From Psilocybe azurescens (taxonomy: Eukaryota > Basidiomycota > Agaricomycetes > Agaricales > Agrocybaceae): 28,101 nucleotides of DNA. Where the stretch lies: positions 1-28,101 of the forward strand of contig JAJIRX010000206.1 in assembly GCA_023853785.1 (NCBI GenBank), in the 5' to 3' direction. The notes beneath the pieces were generated by a model. The model ran no database searches, had not been told where the DNA came from, and was given only the letters and a program-made list of their open reading frames with translations. Position numbers and translations under genes: made by a program. Below, in pieces: positions 19,262 through 28,101 of this stretch. Every line of letters begins with the position of its first letter. Position 1 is the first letter of the stretch.

Positions 19262-20229
19262 TCCATGTGTGATGAGGTGTCATATGACTAGTGGCACCTG
19301 TGTCTGCAAGCCAATCGAAGTTAGCATTGCTCTGGGAGGTGTTTGAAGCAGATGTAGACAGTGCACTTGCATTTCCAGTAAATTCTGGCTTGGGATCCTT
19401 CTCAGATGTCTCCTGCACTTTCCTGGCCTTCTGACCTCTGTTCTTGTACCTAGTGCGGACGCTTTCCTTTGCTTTCTCTTGAGAGTTGAGATAGTGGCTG
19501 CATTCAGCTTGCATGTGGTTGTTCATGCCGCCAAAATGTGCAGAGAAGTGTAGAGGGCGCAGGAGTGCAAGATGATGATGCTGCAAGTGCAGAGGCAACG
19601 TTAGGAGCGGCAGAAGCACGATGGCGATGTTGGGACTCTTCTGTGACAAAGACCTGTTGAATGGTAGCCTTTTCAAGCTTGTCCATGAGCAGCAGAGACG
19701 ATGCAAAGCCACTGAACTTGTCAGGAAGTTCCCTAATGAGTGTCATGCTTGCCAGCTCATCATCTAGATTGGTGAGAGTGAAGTCCTTAGGGCGAAGATC
19801 TTGAACCCTGTGAATGGCAGTGTCCACTCTGTTCATCAGGGACTGCAGAGATCTGTCCTCTTGCTTCCTGATTGAGAATAAGTCGTCATAGGCATTGAAG
19901 CATGCACCAGGACGCTTCTGGAGGTGTACCAAAGCGAGAGCAGCCCACATAGCAACAGGATCATCTGAAATAGAAGCAAAATGGATCTTCTGATTCTCCT
20001 CAACAGCCAGATAGATGTAGCCAGCTGCCTTGTCCGATTTGGTGTTCCAAGTGTTGAGTGCGGTCTCCTCAGTGTCCTTGGGTGGTGAGGACAACTTGGG
20101 GGCCTTGGATTGACCAGAAACAATGCACCAAATGCCCTGGGCACGAAGCCAAGCTTGCATTTTGCCACACCAAGATGGGTAGTTGGAAGCATTCAGTTTT
20201 GCAAAATTGGGCAGGGATGAAGAAGACAT
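19262..20229 (-). pseudogene. Copia gag and protease
   Basis: The ATG at 20229 starts MSSSSLPNFAKLNASNYPSW, the usual copia gag opening, followed by the UBN2-type gag body with LDDELASMTLIRELPDKFSG. A zinc knuckle of the CX2CX4HX4C kind lies near 19510-19545, but an extra base within it shifts the frame, so gag (20229-19504) and the following frame (from 19712 on) overlap rather than join. The protease active site DWLADTGATSHM is at about 19290-19310. The segment is cut by the 2.2-kb insertion a few codons later. Gag forms the particle and the protease matures the polyprotein; both are disabled here. Confidence 0.92.
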
Positions 20230-20422
20230 GATTGTGCAAGATGGGAGCGATGTGATGTGGTGGTAGTGAGCAGAGACATGCAGGAATGTGTGCAGAATGT
20301 TGTGACGTGATGAGGTGGCAGTATGAGCACGGGTGCAGCCAGTGCGAGCAAAAACACGAAGAGTGTGGAAATGAAAAGTTGAGACTTTTCATTGAAATTG
20401 AGTTTAAAGTGCAATGTGCATG
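20230..20422 (-). other. Copia untranslated leader
   Basis: About 190 bases between the primer binding site and the gag ATG, without a coding signal. Normal position for a retrotransposon leader. Confidence 0.7.
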
Positions 20423-20434
20423 GGGCCCATAACC
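20423..20434 (-). promoter_or_regulatory. Copia primer binding site, half initiator-tRNA type
   Basis: Immediately inside the LTR the minus strand reads GGTTATGGGCCC. This is complementary to the anticodon-loop region of initiator methionine tRNA, as in Drosophila copia, where a 5' half-tRNA primes reverse transcription, rather than to a tRNA 3' end. Confidence 0.8.
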
Positions 20435-20629
20435 TGTTAAAGGTGGCGAGTTTGGAAATGTGCAAGACAGCTGTGGTCTGAGTTTCGTGGTCACACTGTA
20501 TCAGACAGAGTGGCAATGAGTGCCTGAAGTCTGAAGTGAGTAACTAAGGAGTTCAAGCAGTGTGCTACAGCTACATAGGTGTCTGTCATGTGATCCCATC
20601 AGTCTGAGTCTGAAATATCAATTCTAACA
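20435..20629 (-). repeat. Copia 5' LTR (195 bp)
   Basis: Bounded on the minus strand by TGTTAGAATT and ending TTTAACA, so it has the TG...CA tips and a TGTTA/TAACA inverted repeat. The primer binding site follows directly, and the CTGAC TSD lies outside at 20630-20634. The last 50 bases match the remnant at 5415-5466. Confidence 0.9.
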
Positions 20630-22030
20630 CTGACTGTGTCACATTTTCCTGTTGCCAAGTTCAGGCTGCTTTTGTACATGAATCTATCCGGCAAGCTTCT
20701 GAGATGTCTGGAATAGATTTTATTATCTGAGATGTGGCATCAATAGCTGAAGTGACAGAAGAAGCCTTTACTGTTTTGGGTCACAAGGGTCTCATTCAGC
20801 CAGCAAGGGGTCATGCCTGTCCTAAGTGCTCCCAACCCTACTGAGCAACATCAGATGTAATTTCAACCCCTAATGATCCTTCTGCTGTTCTTGGTGTTGA
20901 CTCTGTGGTAGCATCTACAGTATTGCAATCAGGTTCTAATAGTCCTGCTGCTCAGAACTCAGTTCAGATGCAGAATGTAACAATGCAGGTAATTGATGAA
21001 ATGGTTAATGGCACAAAGGTATTTTTTTAAAAATTCTGATCCATAATAGTAAGATTTAACATTGTTATCTAGCATTGTGCATATGACAGTTGCACATCTG
21101 ATTTAGCAAATTACTGAGGTGCCTTTTGTCAGGTGCATGAACATGAATTTGACAATCAATGCCATGTTAGAGATTGTACAGGCACTTCAATTCCTTCTAC
21201 TATGGCTTGTGAAGCTCATCAAAGTGTTTGGAATAAATACAAGCTTGATCACTCTGCTGATGGGTTATCAGACTCAAAGAGAATGATGAACCATCAGCAA
21301 GAAAATTTAGAGTGGAATCCAAAACACAAACATGAATATCAGCCACATGACCAGCCACCTGCAGAACTCAAAAAAACACTATTTTGGTCCTGCAACCTTT
21401 TATTGTGTTGAAACAATCTGTTTCCCATGTGGTGTTGTTGAGGCATGGGCAAAATTTGCAAGATCAGAGTCAGATCCAAATATCCTGGCTTTTATAAACA
21501 AAGTTTATACAACAAAGGAATCACACCCTGACTATATCTGCATTGACAAAGCATGTACAATGCTTAAACATATTGCTGCACAAGGTCACTGGGATGAATG
21601 GTCACAAACAACATGATTTATAGTTGACAGTTATCATGACCAGAATCATTGCAAAACAGATATTCTTTGTCAAACTTGGTGTAGTCCAGCTCCCACAGAT
21701 GGGTCAGCTCCAAATTTAGTCATAACAGCAACAGCTTCTGATGGGACCACATATCAAAAACAGGCATTTAATACTCAGATAAAATTCTTTCTAGTCCTTG
21801 TAATTATTTATGTACTGATAGTATAACTGAAATAGGCCTGTGAGCAACTCAATACATGGCTTGGTGATTTTGACTCCATCCTCAAGAGAATGACACCTCA
21901 AAACTATAACTGGTTGATACATACCATGCTTTCTTATCACACAAGGAAGGTTCTCCAATGACAAGCTAAAAAAGGAGGAGTGACAGTCACTGATCAGCTG
22001 GAAGCAGATGGAAATGATGATGATGACTAG
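20630..22030 (+). pseudogene. KDZ-type transposase gene, 3' part (CxC6 and catalytic core)
   Basis: Continues the gene at 4415-5414 after the copia. The inter-domain part reads CQVQAAFVHESIRQASEMSG and AEVTEEAFTVLGHKGLIQPA. A 54-bp GT-AG intron (21019-21072) leads into the CxC6 cluster HCAYDSCTSDLANY, then CHVRDCTG and ACEAHQ, with an in-frame TGA at 21115. The putative RNase H-like core follows: FYCVETICFPCGVVEAWAKF, YICIDKAC (Asp 21545-21547), FIVDSYH (Asp 21625-21627) and ACEQLNTWLG (Glu 21842-21844). A 57-bp intron (21779-21835) interrupts before ACEQL, its donor mutated from GT to AT. The gene ends in an acidic tail with TAG at 22028. Further stops (21614, 21960) and a frameshift near 21375 show decay. 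Confidence 0.85.
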
Positions 22031-22144
22031 GCTAGATAAATGGTACATAAAGATATAACATGTATATGTAGACTATGGTAGATAGCAGTTGAAAACCTCT
22101 CTGGATATGGTAATTGGATTTCTTCAATAAAGTCTGTAATTAAA
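22031..22144. other. Short spacer after the KDZ gene
   Basis: AT-rich, no feature recognised; includes AATAAAG at 22126, which could serve as a polyadenylation-type signal for the upstream gene. Confidence 0.35.
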
Positions 22145-22478
22145 CCAATAACAGTCCAGTGGATATCCACCAGACTCCACTGGACAGAGCACTCTTGGAT
22201 CTGGTCTAATTAAGTGCTGAGAGTCTGGTGGAAGTCCAACAGAAGTCCAACAGACTGGACAGTCCAGCCAGTCCACCTGTTTTTTGTCTTGAAGTGACTT
22301 GACTGGACTTTGACCAAAATTTGGCCGGACTCTGACTGGACTGGTAGCAGAATTTCATCAAGTCCAATGGAATCTGTTGGACGTCCAATGGACTGTCCAG
22401 CTATGTTCATTGGAATTGGCTGTGTCCAGTGAAAGTCCATTGGAGTCCAACAGAATATGGGGGCACTGCAAAGTACAC
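22145..22478. mobile_element. Palindromic-array element remnant
   Basis: The body is made of AGTCCAGTGGA, GTCCAACAGA and related words. The right edge on the minus strand reads GTGTACTTTGCAGTGCCCCC followed by ATATTCTG, matching the terminal motif of the 8693-15893 and 17064-19261 elements. No matching left terminus is seen; it may be truncated, or the right end may belong to a larger KDZ element that includes the upstream gene. Confidence 0.55.
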
Positions 22479-23584
22479 GTTAGACCAGCCTATCCAACCA
22501 CCCATGTTCTCTCATCACAGAGAATTTTATCCTGTTAATTTCAATCCTATCATCCTCCTTGCCCTTTATTCTTCCTCTACATCAAGATCCTCAACTCCCC
22601 ATTGCTTCTATTGCTCCAGAATATTTTATTCAGCAATTTTGGTCTTGTTGTCATCTTCATCCATCGCTCCAGTTATCCTTTATCTGTCTCTCTGTGTTGT
22701 TTGATGTTTTTGGCTCAAGAATATCACTTAGGTTGTCACCTTCAATCACCCTAGTCATCCTTCATTCACCTCACTGTTCTGTTTGAGGTTTGGATCAAGA
22801 ACATCACACAATCCTTCATCATCTATCACTCCAGGCCATTGAAAGGGTGTAAACCATTCTGAGCTTACAATTCATAGTGAGACACAGAGGCCCTTATTTT
22901 GCAATTGTTATCTGTAATAAACTAGTACATTATACTAGTGAAGGGTAGGAGATACACCAGACTATTAGGCTTTGAGGCTTCACTTCCTAGTGGACCAATG
23001 AGTGTAGTAGACTTTACAAACCAACTAAAGTGTAGTGTGGTCTATTAATCAGTGCTATGAATCAAAGACTACCCTTAGTTTCCTACACAGCTATCACAGC
23101 AACCCTAACCAAGCACCCAAGGCAATTGCCTGTCCCATTGATTATGCTATCAGTCCCATACAAGGAAGAGCTTCTAAGAAATAGCCTTGGCTCTTATAAA
23201 AGGGTAAACCCCCATCAGTCTCTTAACAAGTGATTGCCAAGTGATAGAAACCTTATTAATTAGCAAAGGCTATCATGGTGTCCAGGCCTCACAAAGGCAG
23301 TTCACTAAAATTAGGTGATCAACCGCTCAGGGATCAGACATCACTGCACCACACAGGTGATCGCCCCATGGACCAAATGTATTGGCAATTGAAATCTTGT
23401 GTACAACCCAGCATATGGTGGTCTACTAGATCTGACTATAAAAACTTGTAATTTGCAATGCAGCCAACATGTGTGAGGGATCACACAGCCAGCAATCACC
23501 ACATGATACTAGAGGTAACTTGCCTCATGATAAGGGCACCTGCTGTTCCAGGAGGTCCTAAACCAATAGCAACTGTGCTTGGGA
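22479..23584. other. No gene identified
   Basis: The stretch has a pyrimidine-rich part with an imperfect direct repeat (ATCCTTTATCTGTCTCTCTG near 22675 and a relative near 22758). A TATA-like TTATAAAAGGG near 23195 and CTATAAAAAC near 23436 might be retrotransposon promoters. I find no coding motif. Confidence 0.5.
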
Positions 23585-26442
23585 CATCAGGAAAAAGGGA
23601 TTTGTCCTGAGAATGTCTTAGGTAATTACAACCTTTATAAAGCACATTTATCACTCTAGGCTGCTTTGGGTTGTCTTTGTGGTCTTTGGAAATAGTCTGA
23701 TTCCTCAAAGCTTTCAGCAGTCTTTGCAAGATTTCAAATTTCTCTGAAGCTCTCTATGAGTCTTCTAAAAATTCTAAATTACCACAAAGCATTCTTCAAA
23801 TTTCTGAGCATAGCATTATTAAATCTTAGATAAGTATAGGTAATGGCATGTGTAACCTGCGGGAATCTCGCGCTATACCCGTACCCGTACCAGTGGCGAG
23901 ACCTACCCGCGAATCCGGGCGGGTTTACCTGTCAAAACGAGCCCAAAAACAACCTGAATGGCTGAGAAATGAGGGAGATAGATCAGAAATAGTAAATTTC
24001 ACTGCTTCCTTTCTATCTCACTCAATTCTCAACTATTTGGGACGTTCTAGAGCTTGTTTGAAATCTTGCACATACAAAAATCGTTACCCATACCCATACC
24101 CGTGCATACCGTTACCCATAACCCACATGGGCTCAAAAATGTGCCATTCCTTAGATAAGTACATAGCTAATTTAATAAACTACATCTACAACATGATATG
24201 TAAAAGATAATGGAATAAAACAGGGGGCACAGGGCCTGGTGATTGCAGGAAAATAGTAGCTGCATGGTAAGAAAGATATGCAAAAGGCAAATTCAATTTG
24301 AACCTAGACAACGGCACAGGTTTGGGTATTCTGTACGGGTTGATAGCCGGATATAGCACGGATACAATTACAGATAAAAATCTGTCTGTCCCCTTTAAAA
24401 CGAGCCCAAAAACGTAATTTTTGAACCAAAACTGAGTAAGTTACAGCCAATTTTGTGCAATGTATTAAAATAGGCCATATCTCAGTCATTTCTGGCCTGA
24501 TTTGGCTATTTTTGAATTATTTTTGATTGGTAAACATGCACAGATTGTGGGTATGGTATTACACAGGCTGGATACGGATAATAGGGCCGATACACACAGG
24601 AATACACATGCTGTTGCCCTTGAAAGCAAATAAATAATGTAAATCACATGACATTCTCCATTTGTGCTTTTGTTTACTTATGCCATTCCTGGTGAAGTGA
24701 ACTCCTTTCAATATTCCACCACCCACCATGTTCTCGCATCCTTGTTTAGAGCTTGGATAACTGAAAGATATGTACTACCATATTCTTCTCACCAAGCACT
24801 GTTGCTATAACTCACCCTGCCTTTAGTACAACTTATACAAGATGGGATGCATTTTGGTTGTGACAGTATTTCCTAAAAGGCCAATTGTATGCAATGCATT
24901 AAAATAGGCCATATCTCAGTCATTTCTCCACCAATGTGGCTGTTTTTAGACTCTTTTTGATGGGTAAAAATGCACAATTCATGTGTATTGTATTACGAAG
25001 ATTTAATATGGCTAAAAGGGCCAATATATATGGGAATACCCATGCTGTTGCCTAGCGATTTGTGAAGTTCAACTTTGTTCTTGGTTCACCACCACCACCA
25101 CCACCATTCCCTTACCCTCATAATTGTCAATGATGTCCAATGTTGTTGATGCCATTTACACTGCCCCACACTCACTGTGCTAATACTAAGTACCAGCATT
25201 CCCTTTTATATTGTAATGCTGACACCACCTGACAGTAACAAGAACTGGCAACAGTGCCCATGTAGCATAATGGCAGTACCTCAGTAAGTACTACCATTAC
25301 TCTCTCCACCACCCTCTATTGCTAATCCATAACCAAGACCCCCAGTGTACCATGCCACATGATTATGCCACATGCAGTGGCAACTGAGTATGCAACTAGC
25401 TCACATCAAACACCATGCCACCCATCTGCACAGATATGTTCAGTCCATCTCCCACCTTTTTCTTTTTGCTAACAACCATACTTTCAACAGACCAGAGGGT
25501 GGCTCACAGTCCTGTCATCTTTGTCATCTGGTATGTCTAATGCCCACTACCCTACACTCACAATTGCCACCACTGTTCTGTCTTTCATCATTATGAATAG
25601 AAATGCTAAATCCTGAAAGTGAGTATACCACAGCCCCTCTTCTGTCTCTTTATTAACTACAATGTGCATAACAGGTTGCATAGGACTTTTTTGGCCCCAG
25701 CACTGGTATAGGTGATGTATCATTTTCCATGTTCATTTGGCCATCCAGTGACTCACCGCCCATTTCCCTGTGCTTACATTTGGTGGCACTCATCCCACCA
25801 TCTCGCCTTTTGGAGTAATGAATGAGGGTGCTAAATTCTGACAGGTATGTTTTAATTATCATTTCCCCACTTTTTGCTCACTAAAACTCATGTAATAGAC
25901 AACTATCTCTGGTCCTGATGTCTATGCACCACTTGCCCTCTCCCTTCCTCAACCTGCTGTGCCCATCCAATGGCCCAATGCCAACATTAGCTATAGTATC
26001 TTAGATTACAATGATGGACTATCCCACGTTCTATCTATCCTATTACATATTATTTTTATATATCCTCTTTCCTGTCTGTGATTGTCTAATCAACTACCAT
26101 ATCACTATAGTAGAGAGCTTGCTTTAATTATATATACATTTTACTATACTTGAATTCTGTAAGATGCCATTACCATGCTGCATCTCAAGTGAACCTGAAG
26201 AGAAATAAAAGACATCTCAGTGGATGTCAGAGATGTCTTAAGTAGCTTTAGATGTCTATAAGAGGTCTTTGGGAGGCCTGTGGATAATATTTGGGTTGCT
26301 TTGGAATGCTTTGGATAAACTGTTCCCATGTCACTTTGCATTGAAAGGTGCTTAGGGTGCTTTGTGTCTTTATCATCTTTAAAATCTCTAAGATGCTTAA
26401 AGACACCTGGATTTCTTTGGGATAAAACCTCTTTTCCTGATG
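23585..26442 (-). mobile_element. Unclassified 2.86-kb TIR element, copy R
   Basis: Inverted copy of 12967-15831. Its left end CATCAGGAAAAAGGGATTTG equals the right end of copy L and its right end (minus strand) CATCAGGAAAAGAGGTTTTA equals the left end of copy L. Sampled stretches agree at roughly 95 percent by eye. The flanks of the two copies are unrelated, so these are two separate insertions rather than one inverted duplication. No transposase or conserved reading frame is found; frames shared by the copies reflect DNA identity only. Confidence 0.78.
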
Positions 26443-26980
26443 GAACCTTGGTAGGGTTTCCTAGAAATATACCCTAAGCAATCTAGTCCTGACATGCCTT
26501 AGCCACAAGCCATCTGATAAAATAAGTCAGATGATTGCTACCCAAGGAGGCACTGCCACATGGACAACAATGTTATCTTCAAATAAGCACTGAAGCCCAG
26601 GCAAACTAGTACTTTCCACTATTATAATTGGTGCAGCAAAGGCTAGGCAGAACGCAGTCCATTTCCTTCCTTTTCTCTTAGTCTCTTTCAATTATCACAA
26701 GCCAAAGTATCTATTTAGTCTATAAAAACAGCCCTGTATCTTAGAATAGGAACCAAGTAATCTACATCCCAGATTTGATATCAGAATTTACTCTGAATAA
26801 GAATTCTAGTGTTAACACTTTGAGGACTAGTGATTTGTGTGATAAGAGATCAAACACTGCAGTTCACCTTAAGCAATTAGGTGCTACCTGGTTTCGTGAG
26901 CAATCACCATTGTTATCTTCAACATCAGGTCTATTAGACATGATAAGCAGACTTTATAAATCATCTGTGGACTGCCCTGG
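26443..26980. other. No gene identified
   Basis: Includes a TATA-like TCTATAAAAACAG at 26719 and a short open stretch from 26775 to about 26970 (MISEFTLNKNSSVNTL...), which I do not recognise. It may be part of an LTR element leader, but no LTR boundaries are visible. Confidence 0.4.
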
Positions 26981-28101
26981 GGAGGTCTTTACACTCCCCA
27001 GGTACCGATCGGAACCGGTCGGAATCCGACCAGTTCTGACCAGAATTTTATTTGGCAGTGTCCCTGCCAAATTAGCAGTAAAATGTCCAAATTTTTCCAA
27101 CCAGATTCCGACTGGATTCCGATCGGAACCACCGGTACCGACCGGTTCCACTGTTAACAAGTCCGACCAAAATCCGATCAGAATCCGACCGGAATCTGAC
27201 TGGAATCCAAGTGGAATTCATCAAATTTGAAACCCAATTAGACCCAATTCCAAGTGGAATCTGAGTGGTACCAAGCGGAACTATATTATGTCAGCATACT
27301 ATTTACAGCTCACCAAGTAATAATACAAAAGTATACATAGATCTCAACAGTTTGTGACATTTGGTATTGTTAGAATTGTAAAATTTAGGAGAATATGTTT
27401 ATGTAGTTATATAAAATTAAAAATTTTCATATAAATCTGTGCTTATATAATCTAAATGTCTTGAATAAAATTAATCTTTGTATTCCATTAATTTCTATTA
27501 TTGTAACACTATTGATATAGCTAACAGAGTGCTATTTTTGTTGCAAAATGTAGTTTACAATATCTATATATATTTAAATTTACAGTATTTTGTATATTGA
27601 ACATGCTGACATAATATTATGATGATGGTGTAATTACAGATGCATTGCCCTCAATTTTCTGATCATTTTGATATATAATATATGGGTATAGCTTCAGGAG
27701 GAAGTGCCAGAATATATTATTGGGTGTTGTGAAGAATAGTATATAATTAAATGCGTCTTGATAACACCTGGCAATAATAGTGTAGTTGGTAATGTGTGTA
27801 TAGAATTAATATATATGAAGCTGTTGGTTCAATTCCTGTTGAGTGCATTTTATAATTTCGCATTTATTACAAATATCATGTATTATGAATGATTACTTAA
27901 AAGCTTATGCAGAAATATTATGTAATACTGACTAAGCAGATTATATCATGTGATTTCAATACATTATTATAAGCTTATATAAGCAATTATTATGTAATGC
28001 TGACTAGCATTGTATTATACACTGATTAAGTGATACATAGAAATTCCGACCGGATTCCGACCGGTTCTGAGTGGGTCAGTGGATTCTGATCGGATTCTGA
28101 C
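26981..28101. mobile_element. Palindromic-array element with TCCGACCGGA repeats, right end outside window
   Basis: The left end GGAGGTCTTTACACTCCCC, then AGGTACC, is the same terminal motif as the right ends of the elements at 4005-4283 and 17064-19261. It leads into an array of CCGATCGGAACCGGTCGGAA words (27002-27290). After an AT-rich interior without genes, the same array starts again at about 28046 and runs off the window. The arrangement is that of the 2.2-kb element with a different palindrome core. About 1.1 kb is visible. Confidence 0.75.
27776..27848 (+). repeat. tRNA-like sequence with pol III A and B boxes
   Basis: TAGTTGGTAATG (A-box-like, 27783) and a perfect-looking B box GGTTCAATTCC (27825-27835) are spaced as in a tRNA. 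The acceptor ends do not pair and the T-stem is weak, so a degenerate tRNA or SINE head is more likely than a working tRNA. It lies in the AT-rich interior of the element starting at 26981. Confidence 0.35.

Larger units (their letters stand above)
5415..20629 (-). mobile_element. Ty1/copia LTR retrotransposon, nested and inactive
   Basis: One element on the minus strand, bounded by TGTTA...TAACA termini and a 5-bp TSD (CTGAC). In its own 5' to 3' order it has an LTR (20629-20435), a primer binding site, gag with a zinc knuckle, a DTGA protease, GAG-pre-integrase and integrase, a linker, and reverse transcriptase and partial RNase H. The integrase-before-RT order defines copia. It is interrupted by a Tc1-like element (6174-7768) and two 8-bp-TSD elements (8693-15893 and 17064-19261). 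Without these and one copy of each TSD it is about 4.2 kb, short for copia, because the 3' end carries a deletion. Numerous frameshifts show it is dead. Confidence 0.93.

Noticed and set aside
4415..22478. A complete KDZ transposon bounded by the palindromic arrays at 4005-4283 and 22145-22478
   Set aside because: The tip at 4283 faces the wrong way for a left end and the array cores differ; no matching left tip is visible before 4415.
12967..26442. One large inverted duplication joined by a common event
   Set aside because: The flanks of both arms are unrelated and homology stops at terminal-repeat tips, which fits two separate insertions.
22479..26980. A gypsy LTR element around copy R
   Set aside because: TATA-like boxes are present, but no LTR pair, primer binding site or gag-pol motif was found.

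Overview
This window looks like a slice of a repeat-rich fungal nuclear genome, most likely a basidiomycete (Agaricomycete). The reasons are short 47-75 bp GT-AG introns, genes of the KDZ (Kyakuja-Dileera-Zisupton) transposase class with CxC5 and CxC6 cysteine clusters, a Ty1/copia element, Tc1/mariner elements, and no prokaryotic signals. I see no intact gene. Almost everything is mobile DNA in decay, with frameshifts, stops and strong local CpG loss. No species can be assigned from the sequence alone.

The core is a nest of insertions that can be dated relative to each other from target-site duplications (TSDs). A KDZ-type CxC5/CxC6 transposase gene (+ strand, about 4415-22030) is split by a copia retrotransposon on the minus strand (5415-20629; 5-bp TSD CTGAC on both sides). 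The copia was later hit three times. The insertions are a 1595-bp Tc1-like element (6174-7768, TA), a 7.2-kb inverted-repeat element (8693-15893, 8-bp TSD GCCAACCC) and a 2.2-kb element of the same terminal-repeat family (17064-19261, 8-bp TSD TCCATGTA/G). The copia reading frame meets again at the insertion points. The 7.2-kb element itself took up a foldback palindrome (9033-11398), which in turn took up a second 1595-bp Tc1-like element (9558-11152), and a 2865-bp unclassified element (12967-15831). It also carries the C-terminal end of another KDZ transposase gene.

Left of the nest lie the N-terminal part of a further KDZ gene (1-757, minus), a multi-exon gene of unknown function with a low-complexity middle (913-3549, minus, now broken), a tRNA-like SINE candidate (about 3804-3925) and a small array of palindromic repeats (about 4005-4283). 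Right of the nest lie another palindromic-repeat array (22145-22478), a second 2858-bp copy of the unclassified element in opposite orientation (23585-26442), and the start of another palindromic-array element that runs off the window (26981-28101).

The most interesting signal is the terminal-repeat family seen at seven ends. The ends read roughly YRGKRCTTTNCNNTCCCC, and two members have 8-bp TSDs. Just inside the ends are arrays of a short palindrome TCC-n-GGA whose core differs from member to member. Because one member contains a piece of a KDZ transposase gene, I infer that these are non-autonomous KDZ transposons. That inference is testable but not proven here.
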